Notes: generated from the letters alone by a model not told the origin. A stretch of DNA of 64,000 nt from Oscillospiraceae bacterium (GCA_030625685.1 DAOUQJ010000005.1:89543-153542), one strand, 5' to 3'; shown: positions 8,166-18,256, numbered from the stretch's first letter. A program made the numbers and translations.

Positions 8166-9401
8166 CTAAATATATATCGCATTCGAAACAACCGCTTGCA
8201 CATCGTTCTGCTGTTCAAACTCTTCTTCCATCACCTGTGCTGTATTTTCAGAATTAGATGGTGTATGTTTCCATCTGAACGCTCGTTCTTGATGTGAAAA
8301 TGACTGTTCCATCATAGAATACTGTTCTGATTGATTTGTAGCTTGAACGCTCTGTTGTGCACGATTCACTTCTACCTGCATTGGACGAAGTGAATCACGA
8401 AGAGAAGATAATTCTTCATTGATTAACTTTGCGGTCTGAGAATTTGCAGTTACAATATCCAATACAGTTTTGCCTTCTTCCTGGGTTAATGTCACGGTCA
8501 CTTCTCCCAAAGATTCAGGCGATAATTTCAGCGTAAATGTTTGCAAATCTTGCACCAAATGTTTTTGGATCCCTGTTGTCAATTGGGGCAATAATTTTTC
8601 CTCTGTTTGACCAGATAAGATTTTTTGTTGCACCAAATCCAACTTTGTTAATTTTTGTGACGCAGATTCTTGCTGTAACAAGTTCATCGGAATCTCTTCA
8701 CGGTTTCTGTTTTGTGCTTTGGTTTGATTTCTCATTGACTCTTTAACAGCAATTAAATCCTTTGAATAATTATGCTTAAATTCCAAAGATTGTTCAGCCT
8801 GTCCATCAAACTTGCTTTGTACAATCAAACTTTTAAGTTCTTGTGAAGATAAATTTTCTGACTTATTTTGAAACTGCAGTGATGTCAATTTCGATAGCTC
8901 TAGCGTCTTTGCTTTTAAGACTTGCTGCTCAGTGCTCTGCAACTTAGGTTGTATCATTGTTTCAAACGCTTTTTCTGTTTGCATTTGTTTTTGATCTATT
9001 ATTTGCTCTTGTCCCTCTGAAACAATTCCTTTTGTTTGCATTGCGCCATTATTCAGCAAAGAACTAATCACATGGTTTGAATCTACATTCATAGAAATTT
9101 CAGATTGTGTAGTTAATTGCAAGTTCAATTGTTGCACATTGGGCATAGGTACATTAAGGTGGCTTTGTTGCATTTGCATCCATAACTCTGATTGGTGCTC
9201 AAACTCTTCAGCTGCTTCATCGAGTGTATCCACAGGTTCAGTTCCAAGATTTAATTGCAACTCTTTACCATTTTTCATCAAATTCATAAGCAATGCATCA
9301 AACTGGCTCACCATTGCACCATCAGCCGAAACTGCCTGTCCTCTAGTGCATGATTGATTTGACAAATGCATCTCTTGCATGTGTAGTTGTGTACATTCCA
9401 T
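8166..9401 (-). CDS. fliK: FliK, hook-length control protein
   Basis: Exported molecular ruler that ends hook growth and switches export specificity. It has 411 aa from the ATG at 9401, which follows AGGGGGTGAG; an in-frame TTG at 9419 has no comparable site. The long, Gln/Ser-rich, disordered N-terminal two thirds is typical. The conserved C-terminal Flg_hook domain is visible at about residues 285-350 (LKLSPESLGEVTVTL, then LRDSLRPMQVEVNRA). It sits between fliJ and flgD. Confidence 0.9.
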   Translation of the reverse strand: MECTQLHMQEMHLSNQSCTRGQAVSADGAMVSQFDALLMNLMKNGKELQLNLGTEPVDTLDEAAEEFEHQSELWMQMQQSHLNVPMPNVQQLNLQLTTQSEISMNVDSNHVISSLLNNGAMQTKGIVSEGQEQIIDQKQMQTEKAFETMIQPKLQSTEQQVLKAKTLELSKLTSLQFQNKSENLSSQELKSLIVQSKFDGQAEQSLEFKHNYSKDLIAVKESMRNQTKAQNRNREEIPMNLLQQESASQKLTKLDLVQQKILSGQTEEKLLPQLTTGIQKHLVQDLQTFTLKLSPESLGEVTVTLTQEEGKTVLDIVTANSQTAKLINEELSSLRDSLRPMQVEVNRAQQSVQATNQSEQYSMMEQSFSHQERAFRWKHTPSNSENTAQVMEEEFEQQNDVQAVVSNAIYI

Positions 9402-9466
9402 ACTCTCACCCCCTTTCAATATTTACATATCAACTACACAATGACTTATTATTTCATGATGAATAC

Positions 9467-9913
9467 TTAGACTTTTTTATCGTGCATGCCACGCACAATT
9501 TGCTCAGACACCTCCAGTTCCCATGCTTTTTGTTGTGAAACTTTGTGTTCATTGCGTTGCTTTGTTTCCAGCTTATCAAGTCCAGAAAGTTCTTGATACA
9601 ACGCTAAAACAACTTTTTTCTGCTCAGCTATCTCTTTCTGCTTTAATATAATTGATTGGTTTAATTCTATTAATTGATGCGTCATATTTTGAAGGATAAA
9701 CTGGTATGATTGTAGTTCACTAACCATAATTCCCTCTATTTGTTTTTTTTGTAATACAGACCAAGTCGTTTCTTTTTGAGTGATCAAACACTCTATTTGT
9801 TCCTCCAAGTCTCTCTCTTGATTAGTCAAATGTGTTAAACTCACTTTTTCTTTTGAAAGTATTTGCTCTTTATAGTTCTGAATTCTTTCTAAGGAAAATG
9901 TAAACTGTTTCAT
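9467..9913 (-). CDS. fliJ: FliJ, flagellar export chaperone/stalk
   Basis: 148-aa, almost wholly coiled-coil protein. FliJ is the central stalk of the FliH-FliI ATPase ring of the flagellar export apparatus. Long Gln/Glu/Lys heptads, the start MKQFTFSLERIQNYKEQ and position directly after fliI support the call. The ATG at 9913 has GAGG nine bases upstream; a TTG three bases earlier is also possible. Sequence conservation in this family is low, so the call leans on context. Confidence 0.85.
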   Translation of the reverse strand: MKQFTFSLERIQNYKEQILSKEKVSLTHLTNQERDLEEQIECLITQKETTWSVLQKKQIEGIMVSELQSYQFILQNMTHQLIELNQSIILKQKEIAEQKKVVLALYQELSGLDKLETKQRNEHKVSQQKAWELEVSEQIVRGMHDKKV

Positions 9914-9924
9914 CAATCAATTCC

Positions 9925-11247
9925 TCATTGCACAACTTGTGCCATCATATGTATTGTATCATCAATCGAAAATGATTCATCAACCTCTTGCGACAAAAAT
10001 GTTAATATCTCTTCCATACTAGCTATCGCTTCATCCAATTTTGGATCAGTTCCTGGTTTATATGCTCCAATCGCAATTAAGTCTTCATTTTCCTGATACA
10101 ACGCCAACATATTTCTCAAACGATTTGCATATTCTTTATGTTCTGTGTTTGCAATTACATTCATCAATCTACTTACGCTATTTAGCACATCAACTGCTGG
10201 ATATTGATTTTTTGCAGCAATCTTACGAGACAAAATAATATGTCCATCTATAATACCCCTGACGGTATCTGCTACCGGCTCATTGGTGTCATCACCTTCT
10301 ACCAACACAGTATAAATACCTGTAATTGAACCCACTTCAAAGTTACCAGAACGCTCTAACAATTTTGGCAGTTCCGAATATATAGAAGGAGTATAGCCTC
10401 TAGCAACTGGTGCCTCTCCTGTACTTAAACCAATTTCACGCTGTGCCATTGCAAAACGCGTTAACGAATCCATCATCAGCAGAACATCTTTACCTTGTTT
10501 TTGGAAATACTCTGCTATTGCCGTAGCTGTTTGTGCGCATTTATATCGCATCATAGCTGGTTGGTCTGAAGTTGCTACTACTAAAATAGATCGTTTTCTG
10601 CCTAACTCACCCAAATCTCTATGTATGAAATCTACGACTTCTCTTCCCCGTTCACCAACTAAAGCAATAACGTTGATATCAGCTTGCACATTACGAGCAA
10701 TCATACCCATCAGGGTACTCTTACCTACACCTGATCCAGCAAAAATCCCTATCCTTTGCCCTTTTCCTATGGTAAGTAGTCCATCAATACATTTAACACC
10801 AAGTTGCATAGTGTTTGAAATAGAAGGGCGCTCAAGTGGATTTGTAGGCACGCCTCGAATGGAAATCAGCTCACCATCTTCTAATTGCAATTCTCCATCC
10901 ATAGGTTTACCTAATGCATCTACAGTACGTCCTATCAAATCTTGACTGACAGCTATATTTAATTTTTTCCCTGTATTAATCACTGGTGAACCATAACCTA
11001 TTCCGTCATGATCTTCATATGGCATAAGATATGCTTTCTTTTCCGATATTCCAACAACTTCACAAATTAAAGGTTTACCTCTGTTATCTCGTGTGATGTG
11101 ACATATATCTCCCATGCTACAAACCAAACCCGAAACTTCAATAGTAAGTCCAACAATTTTGTTTACTTTCCCTTCTCTCGATTTAAGGTCTAATAATTGT
11201 AACATCTCATGATATTGCTTCATTTGAAAAAATGCATCAACTTTCAT
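9925..11247 (-). CDS. fliI: FliI, flagellum-specific export ATPase
   Basis: 440-aa F1-type ATPase that drives substrate entry into the flagellar type III secretion gate. Walker A is clear (GIFAGSGVGKST), as are the Walker B region (DVLLMMDSLTRFAMAQREI), the PSIYSELPKLLERSG segment and the C-terminal domain. AAGGGGG precedes the ATG. fliH lies directly upstream and fliJ directly downstream, the conserved FliHIJ unit. Confidence 0.97.
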   Translation of the reverse strand: MKVDAFFQMKQYHEMLQLLDLKSREGKVNKIVGLTIEVSGLVCSMGDICHITRDNRGKPLICEVVGISEKKAYLMPYEDHDGIGYGSPVINTGKKLNIAVSQDLIGRTVDALGKPMDGELQLEDGELISIRGVPTNPLERPSISNTMQLGVKCIDGLLTIGKGQRIGIFAGSGVGKSTLMGMIARNVQADINVIALVGERGREVVDFIHRDLGELGRKRSILVVATSDQPAMMRYKCAQTATAIAEYFQKQGKDVLLMMDSLTRFAMAQREIGLSTGEAPVARGYTPSIYSELPKLLERSGNFEVGSITGIYTVLVEGDDTNEPVADTVRGIIDGHIILSRKIAAKNQYPAVDVLNSVSRLMNVIANTEHKEYANRLRNMLALYQENEDLIAIGAYKPGTDPKLDEAIASMEEILTFLSQEVDESFSIDDTIHMMAQVVQ

Positions 11248-11258
11248 ATTTTGCCCCC

Positions 11259-12029
11259 TTAGCCTAATGATTCCAATGGGTTTTGAAATGCTTTTCTCAA
11301 ATTCTCTGCTTGCACAGATATCGTAGCAACCAAAGTTTCCTCTTCAGCTGTAATACGGCAGGTATCAATATTCGCACTTGAAGGAATCACTTTAGATGAT
11401 CCCAATGGACGGCTGTTCTCCAATTCTTGTTGCAGCACTTCAACTAATTGTGTCAATTGATTAGAAACTTCTATTTCAAGCCATGACGCATTATGAAAGT
11501 CTTGCAATGCATCTTGAATTAATGGAATCATCAACGTATCATTTGCTTTCAACTTTTGCTGAATTAGCTTTTCAGCTATATCAATAGCAAAAAACTTTAA
11601 TTCGTCGGCGTAACGTTGCAAATAGAGATTTTGTTGCTCTTGCATCAATTGCAACGTTGCATCTGTATTGCGTAACATTTCCTGAATTCGACCACGCTCT
11701 TCTGCTTTCACTTCTTCAACAGCCATTTGTCGAGCTTTCAAAACTTCTTGTTGCACAATTGATTGTAGCTCATCAGAATATAGTTCAATCAATTCTTCTC
11801 TAGTCAATTCAGGAACAGGTGGTTCTTGCGAAGCGGAAGAAAGCTGATCTCCAATTTCATCGTTTTTTTTCATTTCAGTGGGAGCATTATTATAAAAAGC
11901 ATTCTGTTGAGAATCTTCAAAATCATTACTTTGTGTTTGGTTACTATTACAGTTAGGCAGCACTACATCGGGAATACTTACTATTCGATCTTCCACAGAA
12001 GATGTAGCACTTTTATATACACTAGGCAA
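11259..12029 (-). CDS. fliH: FliH, export ATPase regulator
   Basis: 256-aa peripheral protein that binds and restrains FliI and links it to the C-ring. The middle is a Gln/Glu-rich coiled coil (about residues 70-150). The C-terminal part resembles the delta/FliH fold (FFAIDIAEKLIQQKLKAN). The start is TTG behind GAGGAGG, overlapping the 3' end of fliG by 8 bp and indicating translational coupling. Low conservation is normal for FliH; context makes the call secure. Confidence 0.9.
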   Translation of the reverse strand: MPSVYKSATSSVEDRIVSIPDVVLPNCNSNQTQSNDFEDSQQNAFYNNAPTEMKKNDEIGDQLSSASQEPPVPELTREELIELYSDELQSIVQQEVLKARQMAVEEVKAEERGRIQEMLRNTDATLQLMQEQQNLYLQRYADELKFFAIDIAEKLIQQKLKANDTLMIPLIQDALQDFHNASWLEIEVSNQLTQLVEVLQQELENSRPLGSSKVIPSSANIDTCRITAEEETLVATISVQAENLRKAFQNPLESLG

Positions 12030-13044
12030 TGATTACATCCTCCTCTCCACCACGAGACAAGACAATTTCGCCTGTTTCTTCTAGTGAACGAATAATGTTA
12101 ACAATTTGTTGTTGCGCTGCCTCTACATCTTTTAAGCGCACATTTCGTAAATATTGAATATCTTCCAATATTCCTTCTTTGGCACGTGAAGAAACATTAC
12201 TAAGTAAAAGATCCTTAATTTCGTCGGTAGATCCTTTGATTGCGACTGTAAGAATTTGATTATCCACTTCTCGCAACACACGTTGTATAGACATATCATC
12301 CAAATTGACAATATCTTCAAATACAAACATAAGTTTACGAATATTCTCTGAAAGATCTGGATGACTCTTTCCAAGTTCATCAAATATATATTTCTCAGTT
12401 GTACGATCTGTATGATTCATAATGTCAGCTACATAGTTTATTCCGCCAATTTCTGTCATGTCGACAGTCACAACTGTATCAAACGCTTTCTCTAAGACTA
12501 CCTCAACCAACTCTACGATTTCAGGTGATACACTATCTAAATGAGCTATGCGTTTGATTACATCTAATTGAATATCTTTAGGTAATTCTGTAATCGCTTT
12601 AGAAGCCTGCTCGGCTCTAGCATATGATAAAATAAATGCAATGGTTTGTGGGTGCTCATTTTGTAGCATCATCATCAACGTCTTATAATTAGCATCTCGC
12701 ACAAACGAGAAGGCTCGACTTTGCATGGCTTGCGAAATCCTATCCATAAAATTTCCAGCCTGCTGAGCTCCAAATGCTTTTTCCAAAACTTCTCTAGCAT
12801 AAAATGCGCCACCTTCTGCAATAGCCTTATGTGTTACACACATACCATAAAAGTCATCAACAATTTCTTGCATACGTTCCGAAGGCATTTTTTCCAATCT
12901 GGCTACTTCTAAGGATAGTTTTTCAATCTCATCTTCACGCAAATGTTTATATACTGCAGATGCTTGCTCTGTTCCTAGTGCAACAATAACTGCAGCAGCA
13001 CGAGTTGACGCCATTAATTTTTTACTTTTTTTCGCAGCTGCCAC
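12022..13044 (-). CDS. fliG: FliG, flagellar motor switch protein
   Basis: Rotor protein between the MS-ring and FliM; its C-terminal charged helix takes torque from MotA. The three armadillo-like domains are recognisable (RAAAVIVALGTEQASAVYKHL; the EHPQTIAFILSYARAEQAS middle domain; and FEDIVNLDDMSIQRVLREVD with the torque-helix region). Start: GTG at 13044 is ten bases from AAGGAGG; an in-frame TTG at 13050 overlaps the fliF stop and lies too close to that site. 340 aa, normal length. Confidence 0.95.
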   Translation of the reverse strand: MAAAKKSKKLMASTRAAAVIVALGTEQASAVYKHLREDEIEKLSLEVARLEKMPSERMQEIVDDFYGMCVTHKAIAEGGAFYAREVLEKAFGAQQAGNFMDRISQAMQSRAFSFVRDANYKTLMMMLQNEHPQTIAFILSYARAEQASKAITELPKDIQLDVIKRIAHLDSVSPEIVELVEVVLEKAFDTVVTVDMTEIGGINYVADIMNHTDRTTEKYIFDELGKSHPDLSENIRKLMFVFEDIVNLDDMSIQRVLREVDNQILTVAIKGSTDEIKDLLLSNVSSRAKEGILEDIQYLRNVRLKDVEAAQQQIVNIIRSLEETGEIVLSRGGEEDVIIA

Positions 13045-13046
13045 AA

Positions 13047-14654
13047 TCAATCATCCTCCTTCAACCAGGCACGAATTAGATTTGCAGTAACTTCTGGGTT
13101 TTGATTTACAAAATCTCGCATTTCATCAAGAATAGCTACTTCTGCGGCATTTATTTGAGATGCCTCCGAAAGTTGACGTTTATAATTTTCTATTTCTTGT
13201 TGCGCTAGACTAACGCCATCATCCGATCCATTTTCGCTTTTTTGAGATTTTTTGTTTTTCCTTTTTCTCCTTAAAACAAAGAAAAGGACTGCTAGCAATA
13301 GAATTAAACCTGCCACGCCAATTCCAGCATACATCAAAATCGTCTGATTTTGATACCAAATTTGATCTTCTGTCGGATCAGTAATATTACCATCATCCAC
13401 AACCGCACCCACATAAGAAGATACAAAAACTTGTTGTGGGTCAATATCAGCACTGGCCGAAATCAAACTAATCAACTCTGCTGTTTCAGCTGAAGTCAAA
13501 TCGTCATCTTTCACCATTACAGATGCAGTGGCCCGCTCAAGCACAGCATTCCCTTTTTCAATTTGACGCTTAATATATGAATAGTCAATATCTGTATTCC
13601 AAGTATAATATGTAGTGTTATCTTCATTGGGATTTGGTTGATATCCATAAGTAGGAATGTCAGTATTGTTTTCTTCTCCAACAATACCACCAACAGTCAC
13701 ACTGTCATTGATAACATATGCTCCACTAGTTCCAGTTACATAACCGCCTCCACCTTCACCATTTTCATCCACTGGTTTTTCTAATAAATCCAGTTGTTCC
13801 GTAATCATTTTATCGTAATTTAAGGTGACTTTTGCAACCGCCACCACCCCATCAACCCCGTAGCGCGGACTTAATACTCGAACAATGTTATCTTCAATTT
13901 GCTTTTGAACCATTTGTTCTAATTCAAGATTCTGAACTGTAGTCATGCCTAACGTATTTCCATCTTCTTTGCCAACCATCTCAAGTGCAGTTTTTGCATC
14001 TACGACTGTCACGTTCTCTGGCTTTAAGTTAGGTACAGCTGCGGCGACTAAATTCTTTAAAGAAGTTACTTGCGTTGGTGATAACAACTTACCTGGCTTC
14101 ATCGTAAGCAAAATACTTGCTGTAGCATTTTCATCATTTGTTACCTGTTCCCAAACGTAGTCACTAGTTTCTGGGAGATAAATTGTAACTGCAGCATTAT
14201 TTACATCCCATACGCGTTTTAGTGTGTCTTGAACACGATCTTGCAACTGATATTCTAACCACTGTTGCCTTTCCGATTCTGTACTCGTCATACTAGAGTG
14301 ACTTGTATAAACATCATAAGATAGTGCTGTTTGCGGATATCCTTTACCAGCTAAAGTAAGTAACAAAGCATCATACTGGTCTTTAGGAACCAATATTTCA
14401 GCGTTAGCATTCAATTCAGCTTCTACACCCATTTCTTTTAAGACTTGATATATTTCACTCGCTTCGTTTTGATCAATATTTTGATATAAAACCCTATAAT
14501 TTGAGTTTTGCATTTGAAAGACAAGAGTCAATATAATAGAGAAAACAACAACAGACCCTAACACGGCAAGTGTTATGGTTCTATTCTTTTTTGACATATT
14601 CTTGGAGTATTTTTTTAACTTATCCCAATACTCTTTAAAATTCAACTGATCCAA
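13047..14654 (-). CDS. fliF: FliF, flagellar MS-ring protein
   Basis: 535-aa membrane ring protein, the base of the flagellum. Membrane helices lie near residues 28-48 and 447-468 (AGIGVAGLILLLAVLFFVL). Between them is the YscJ/FliF domain (MQNSNYRVLYQNIDQNEASE, then LSPTQVTSLKNLVAAAVPNL). The C-terminal cytoplasmic end that binds FliG (LIRAWLKEDD) is intact. The predicted start is TTG with GAGGTG 11 bases upstream. It lies between fliE and fliG. Confidence 0.95.
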   Translation of the reverse strand: MDQLNFKEYWDKLKKYSKNMSKKNRTITLAVLGSVVVFSIILTLVFQMQNSNYRVLYQNIDQNEASEIYQVLKEMGVEAELNANAEILVPKDQYDALLLTLAGKGYPQTALSYDVYTSHSSMTSTESERQQWLEYQLQDRVQDTLKRVWDVNNAAVTIYLPETSDYVWEQVTNDENATASILLTMKPGKLLSPTQVTSLKNLVAAAVPNLKPENVTVVDAKTALEMVGKEDGNTLGMTTVQNLELEQMVQKQIEDNIVRVLSPRYGVDGVVAVAKVTLNYDKMITEQLDLLEKPVDENGEGGGGYVTGTSGAYVINDSVTVGGIVGEENNTDIPTYGYQPNPNEDNTTYYTWNTDIDYSYIKRQIEKGNAVLERATASVMVKDDDLTSAETAELISLISASADIDPQQVFVSSYVGAVVDDGNITDPTEDQIWYQNQTILMYAGIGVAGLILLLAVLFFVLRRKRKNKKSQKSENGSDDGVSLAQQEIENYKRQLSEASQINAAEVAILDEMRDFVNQNPEVTANLIRAWLKEDD

Positions 14655-14708
14655 CGTGTTAAATTCACCTCATACTCAACCAATTGTAAAACAAAACAAC
14701 CAAAATAA

Positions 14709-15014
14709 TTAAATCTGCATCTGCATAATTTCTTTGTATGCATTGACAACTCTAGTGGTGAGCTGAGAAGTAGTTTGTACCATAGCAGTAGCTTTTAAGG
14801 AATTGATTTGCAATTGCGCTAAATCACTAACATTTCCGACTGCCAACTGCATACTATCCTCATTCGCATTCTGTTCAGCACTTTCTATTGCATTTATAGA
14901 CTGCTCTAAAACATCAGAAAACGAAGTTTTTGTTGAGTTAGCATTAAACAACTTACCTATGTTTTGAGATTTTTCATTGAATTCTATTGACTTTGTATCA
15001 ATTATGTTATTCAT
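14709..15014 (-). CDS. fliE: FliE, hook-basal body protein
   Basis: 101-aa protein that joins the MS-ring to the rod. The conserved C-terminus is plain (LAQLQINSLKATAMVQTTSQ, then RVVNAYKEIMQMQI). The ATG at 15014 follows GAAGGTG at six bases; the TTG upstream at 15035 lacks support. It is the first gene of the long fliE-fliY run and lies about 130 bases behind a near-consensus promoter. Confidence 0.93.
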   Translation of the reverse strand: MNNIIDTKSIEFNEKSQNIGKLFNANSTKTSFSDVLEQSINAIESAEQNANEDSMQLAVGNVSDLAQLQINSLKATAMVQTTSQLTTRVVNAYKEIMQMQI

Positions 15015-15150
15015 AATACACCTTCTTACGCACAAAATTCAAAATTCATTTTAAATACTCGCATACTATAGATTGTATAAAATTCCACTATTAGTAAAAA
15101 AAATATACAACAAATGAAAGAAAATTGTCTTATTCTGTCACTTGTTTTGT

Positions 15151-15179
15151 ATTATACCTGTAATACATGAATTTGTAAA
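15151..15179 (-). promoter_or_regulatory. Sigma-A-type promoter of the fliE operon
   Basis: TTTACA and TATAAT are separated by exactly 17 bases on the minus strand, giving a start near 15144 and a leader of about 130 nt before fliE. The match is to the housekeeping sigma factor, not the flagellar sigma-D consensus, as expected for early and middle flagellar genes. Confidence 0.75.
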
Positions 15180-15313
15180 GCAATTTTTATTTTCTTATCT
15201 ATCGAATAATTCTTGTTTTTTGTATAAATACATAAAATATTTTCTCTGTATTCAGATTTATTATTATTTATTACCAACTAATTAACTAACTATGATACTG
15301 CATAGTTTATATA

Positions 15314-15355
15314 ATTGAAAAAAAAGTAAGGCGTACTATAATTTTCCGCCTTACT
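15314..15355 (-). terminator. Rho-independent terminator after cheV
   Basis: Perfect 8-bp stem (GTAAGGCG at 15326-15333 with CGCCTTAC at 15347-15354) followed on the minus strand by a run of T. It ends the mcp-cheV transcript before the fliE promoter. The rest of the 15015-15375 gap holds that promoter and AT-rich leader, with no gene. Confidence 0.85.
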
Positions 15356-15375
15356 CTAAAATTCTATTAAATTTT

Positions 15376-16287
15376 TTATTGAATAATTCGATCTAATACT
15401 TGAACCAGTCTCACAATTTCAGGTTTGGATATTTGCTCATCAGCCCCTACTTGTTCTCCCTTTTTTTTCATTTCATCACTAATAAGTGAGGAAAACAATA
15501 CAACCGGCAAATCTTTTAAGATCTGATCCTCTTTAACTAATTTTGTTAAATGCAGACCATCCATTTGAGGCATTTCAATATCAGTAATGATACATGCTAC
15601 GTTATTTTCTATAGATTCATCCGATTCTTTCAGTTCAGATAGATAATTCCAAGCTTCCTGACCATTATTAACACGAAAAGTATTGTTATACCCAGCTCGA
15701 TTAAGTGACTCAATCAACAATTTTGCAAGCATCATAGAATCTTCAGCAATTAATATTGGTTTATCCTGCGTGATTCTATCACCAATCTTATCAACATCTG
15801 ACACCCGTATTCCTGAATCAGTAATCTCAGTCACAATTTTTTCAAAATCTAAAATTGTAATGAGACGTCCGTCATGCTCTGCAATTGCTGTTGCAACTCC
15901 CTCATGCTCACCATAAATGAGTTTATCTGTCTTTTTCATTTGTGTCCAAGAAATGCGATCAATTCCAACAACGGTATGCACATGAAAGCTAAATTCTAGT
16001 CCATTGAATTTAGTTACTAAGAAAATATCACGCTCAGGATGTTCAGAAGGTGGTAACTTCAAATATCCAGCTAGATCAATTACAGTTAATACTTTATCGC
16101 GTGGCTTGAATACCCCTTCAATATTAGGGTGTGCTTTTTGCATCGGTTTCACAGGCATAATTCTCATTATTTCTACTACTTTACCGACATTAATTCCAAA
16201 TAGCTCGTCCCCTATGGTGAATTCCATAATTTCTAATTCATTGGTACCTGGTTCTAACAATATCTCAGTTTGCTTTACACCTTCCAT
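15376..16287 (-). CDS. cheV: CheV, chemotaxis coupling protein
   Basis: 303-aa fusion of a CheW-like adaptor (about residues 10-150; MEFTIGDELFGINVGKVVEI, TVIDLAGYL) with a response-regulator receiver domain (about 170-300; LIAEDSMMLAKLL, phosphoacceptor Asp in CIITDIEMPQMDG, and the switch Ser in VVLFSSL). It couples receptors to CheA and adapts by phosphorylation. The ATG at 16287 follows AAGGAGAG; upstream in-frame codons to 16344 look untranslated. It pairs with the receptor gene directly upstream and is followed by a terminator. Confidence 0.95.
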   Translation of the reverse strand: MEGVKQTEILLEPGTNELEIMEFTIGDELFGINVGKVVEIMRIMPVKPMQKAHPNIEGVFKPRDKVLTVIDLAGYLKLPPSEHPERDIFLVTKFNGLEFSFHVHTVVGIDRISWTQMKKTDKLIYGEHEGVATAIAEHDGRLITILDFEKIVTEITDSGIRVSDVDKIGDRITQDKPILIAEDSMMLAKLLIESLNRAGYNNTFRVNNGQEAWNYLSELKESDESIENNVACIITDIEMPQMDGLHLTKLVKEDQILKDLPVVLFSSLISDEMKKKGEQVGADEQISKPEIVRLVQVLDRIIQ

Positions 16288-16409
16288 ACAAAGTAACTCT
16301 CCTTCGCTCGTCAAAGTACATAACAGCAATCTTGCCAAATACAACCTGGATACAACATCAAGTAAAATGCATTAATTACCAAGCAGTAGTCTTTAAATAG
16401 ATTATCAAA

Positions 16410-18185
16410 TTAATATTTTCCACTATCCAAATTGTAATCATAAGACTCTTTCTTGTCGAGATAGCTGTCCTCTTGATATTCGTATTTCGTACTATCTTGC
16501 TTTTTCAATTTAAATTCAGCGACAAGTCTTTGTAGCAACAATGCTTGACTTGAGAGTTCTTCACTTGCCGCAGCACTTTGTTCTGCAGTTGCAGAATTGG
16601 TTTGAACAACTGAGGAAATTTGGTCAACGCCAATAGTAATTTGGTTTATTGCATCAGCTTGTTGCATGGATGCTTGTGATATTTTTTCAATGGTAGTCGT
16701 TACATCTTCAGCACCGCTCACAACTAAATCCAATGTCTTTGAAGTTTCATCAACCAAACGCACACCATTCTGCACTGCTGTTAAAGAATTTTCAATTAAT
16801 ACTGAAGTATCTTTAGATGCATCCGCTGATTTACTTGCCAAGTTTCGCACTTCATCAGCAACGACTGCAAAGCCTTTACCTGCAGTTCCTGCTCTAGCTG
16901 CTTCGACAGCTGCGTTAAGTGCAAGTAAGTTTGTTTGGAAAGCGATATCTTCAATTGTTTTAATGATTTTAGCTATTTCAGTCGAACTATTGCTTATTTC
17001 ATCCATAGCTTCAATTAGTTGTTTCATCTTAGCATTACTTTCCAACACTTCTTTTCCGACCTCTGACACTCTTTCACTAGCAGAATTCGCATAATCCGCG
17101 TTGACTTGAACTTGATTTGAAATCTCATTCACTGTCGCTGCTAACTGCTGAATAGAGCTTGCTTGCTCTGTTACACTCTGACTGAGTGATTGCGCACCTG
17201 ATGCTACTTGTTCTGACCCAGAATTCACTTGTTCTGATGCTGAAGCAATTTGTGTTAAAGTTGAATTGAATGACTCCAATGTTAATACAATGCTCTTTGA
17301 AATTTCAACGAAATCACCTCTAAAATCAGCTGTTGTAGTCGCATTTAAATCACCATTTGCCAAACGTTTCATTACATCACTAATATCATCAATATAGCTT
17401 CGGAGTGCAGTTACCATTTCACGCATAGAATTAGCCACAACTCCCAATTCATCTTCAGCATGATAATCTACATTAACTTTCATATTACCTTGAGCCATTT
17501 GATCTGTAACATGTTCAATTTCGCTTAGTGGTTTCATAATTCTTTTAACAACTTTTTGTGAAATCACAATCGCAGTAATTACTGCTCCTAGCAAGACAAC
17601 AATTGAAATACCACCGCTAATCATCATGGATTTGTCCAATGCTTCAGCCGATTTCGTTCCGCCTTCAACTTTTGTTACCATCAACTGGTCCACTGCGTTG
17701 TAAAATTCAATATATAAGGGATCAATATCATCTACCAAACGGTTTTGAAGAAGTTGCATCTCCCAAGGATCTACTGTCTCACGACCAAGACTCGCGATTT
17801 CCACAGCAACCGTATAATAACCTTGCCAAGCAGATTTCATCGTATCAAATAACACTTGCTCATCCTCTGTAACAATGCCTGGTTCTAAAGTATCAATGAG
17901 TTTATTTAGATTTTCACTCTGCTTATGTACGTTATTGTATGCAGCTTGTTTATTATCTTGATTGAAATAGCCAATAGCATCATGCAAGTTACCATCAATT
18001 CGACAAAACTGAGCGATAACACGGCCCACATCACCTTGAGTAAAACCATATTCTTGCATAGACTTTTGATGTTTTTCATTGATACTGTAAGTTGAATAAA
18101 TGCTCACAATACACGCCAAACATGCAACAATGGTAATGGATACAAAGGACGCAATTAAATTAGAACGTATACTTTTCTTAAACAC
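16410..18185 (-). CDS. Methyl-accepting chemotaxis protein
   Basis: 591-aa transmembrane receptor. Helix 1 spans about residues 10-32 and helix 2 about 188-208 (SIVVLLGAVITAIVIS). The extracellular part between them, about 150 residues, looks like a four-helix-bundle sensor (4HB_MCP type). A HAMP domain follows (KRIMKPLSEIEHVTDQMAQG), then the signalling hairpin (DIAFQTNLLALNAAVEAARA, GFAVVADEVRNLA). The start is GTG at 18185 directly behind AGGAGAGGG. The ligand is unknown. Co-transcribed with cheV and inserted between flgC and fliE, genes that are neighbours in many Firmicutes. Confidence 0.93.
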   Translation of the reverse strand: MFKKSIRSNLIASFVSITIVACLACIVSIYSTYSINEKHQKSMQEYGFTQGDVGRVIAQFCRIDGNLHDAIGYFNQDNKQAAYNNVHKQSENLNKLIDTLEPGIVTEDEQVLFDTMKSAWQGYYTVAVEIASLGRETVDPWEMQLLQNRLVDDIDPLYIEFYNAVDQLMVTKVEGGTKSAEALDKSMMISGGISIVVLLGAVITAIVISQKVVKRIMKPLSEIEHVTDQMAQGNMKVNVDYHAEDELGVVANSMREMVTALRSYIDDISDVMKRLANGDLNATTTADFRGDFVEISKSIVLTLESFNSTLTQIASASEQVNSGSEQVASGAQSLSQSVTEQASSIQQLAATVNEISNQVQVNADYANSASERVSEVGKEVLESNAKMKQLIEAMDEISNSSTEIAKIIKTIEDIAFQTNLLALNAAVEAARAGTAGKGFAVVADEVRNLASKSADASKDTSVLIENSLTAVQNGVRLVDETSKTLDLVVSGAEDVTTTIEKISQASMQQADAINQITIGVDQISSVVQTNSATAEQSAAASEELSSQALLLQRLVAEFKLKKQDSTKYEYQEDSYLDKKESYDYNLDSGKY

Positions 18186-18256
18186 AATAACCCTCTCCTG
18201 ACATATTATTTCTCTTTTTTTATGAAACCACAGCATTTATATGAAATTTAATCTTC

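Noticed and set aside
15036..15375. Possible small gene or riboswitch between cheV and fliE
   Set aside because: No open frame with a ribosome site; a sigma-A promoter and the cheV terminator explain the region.
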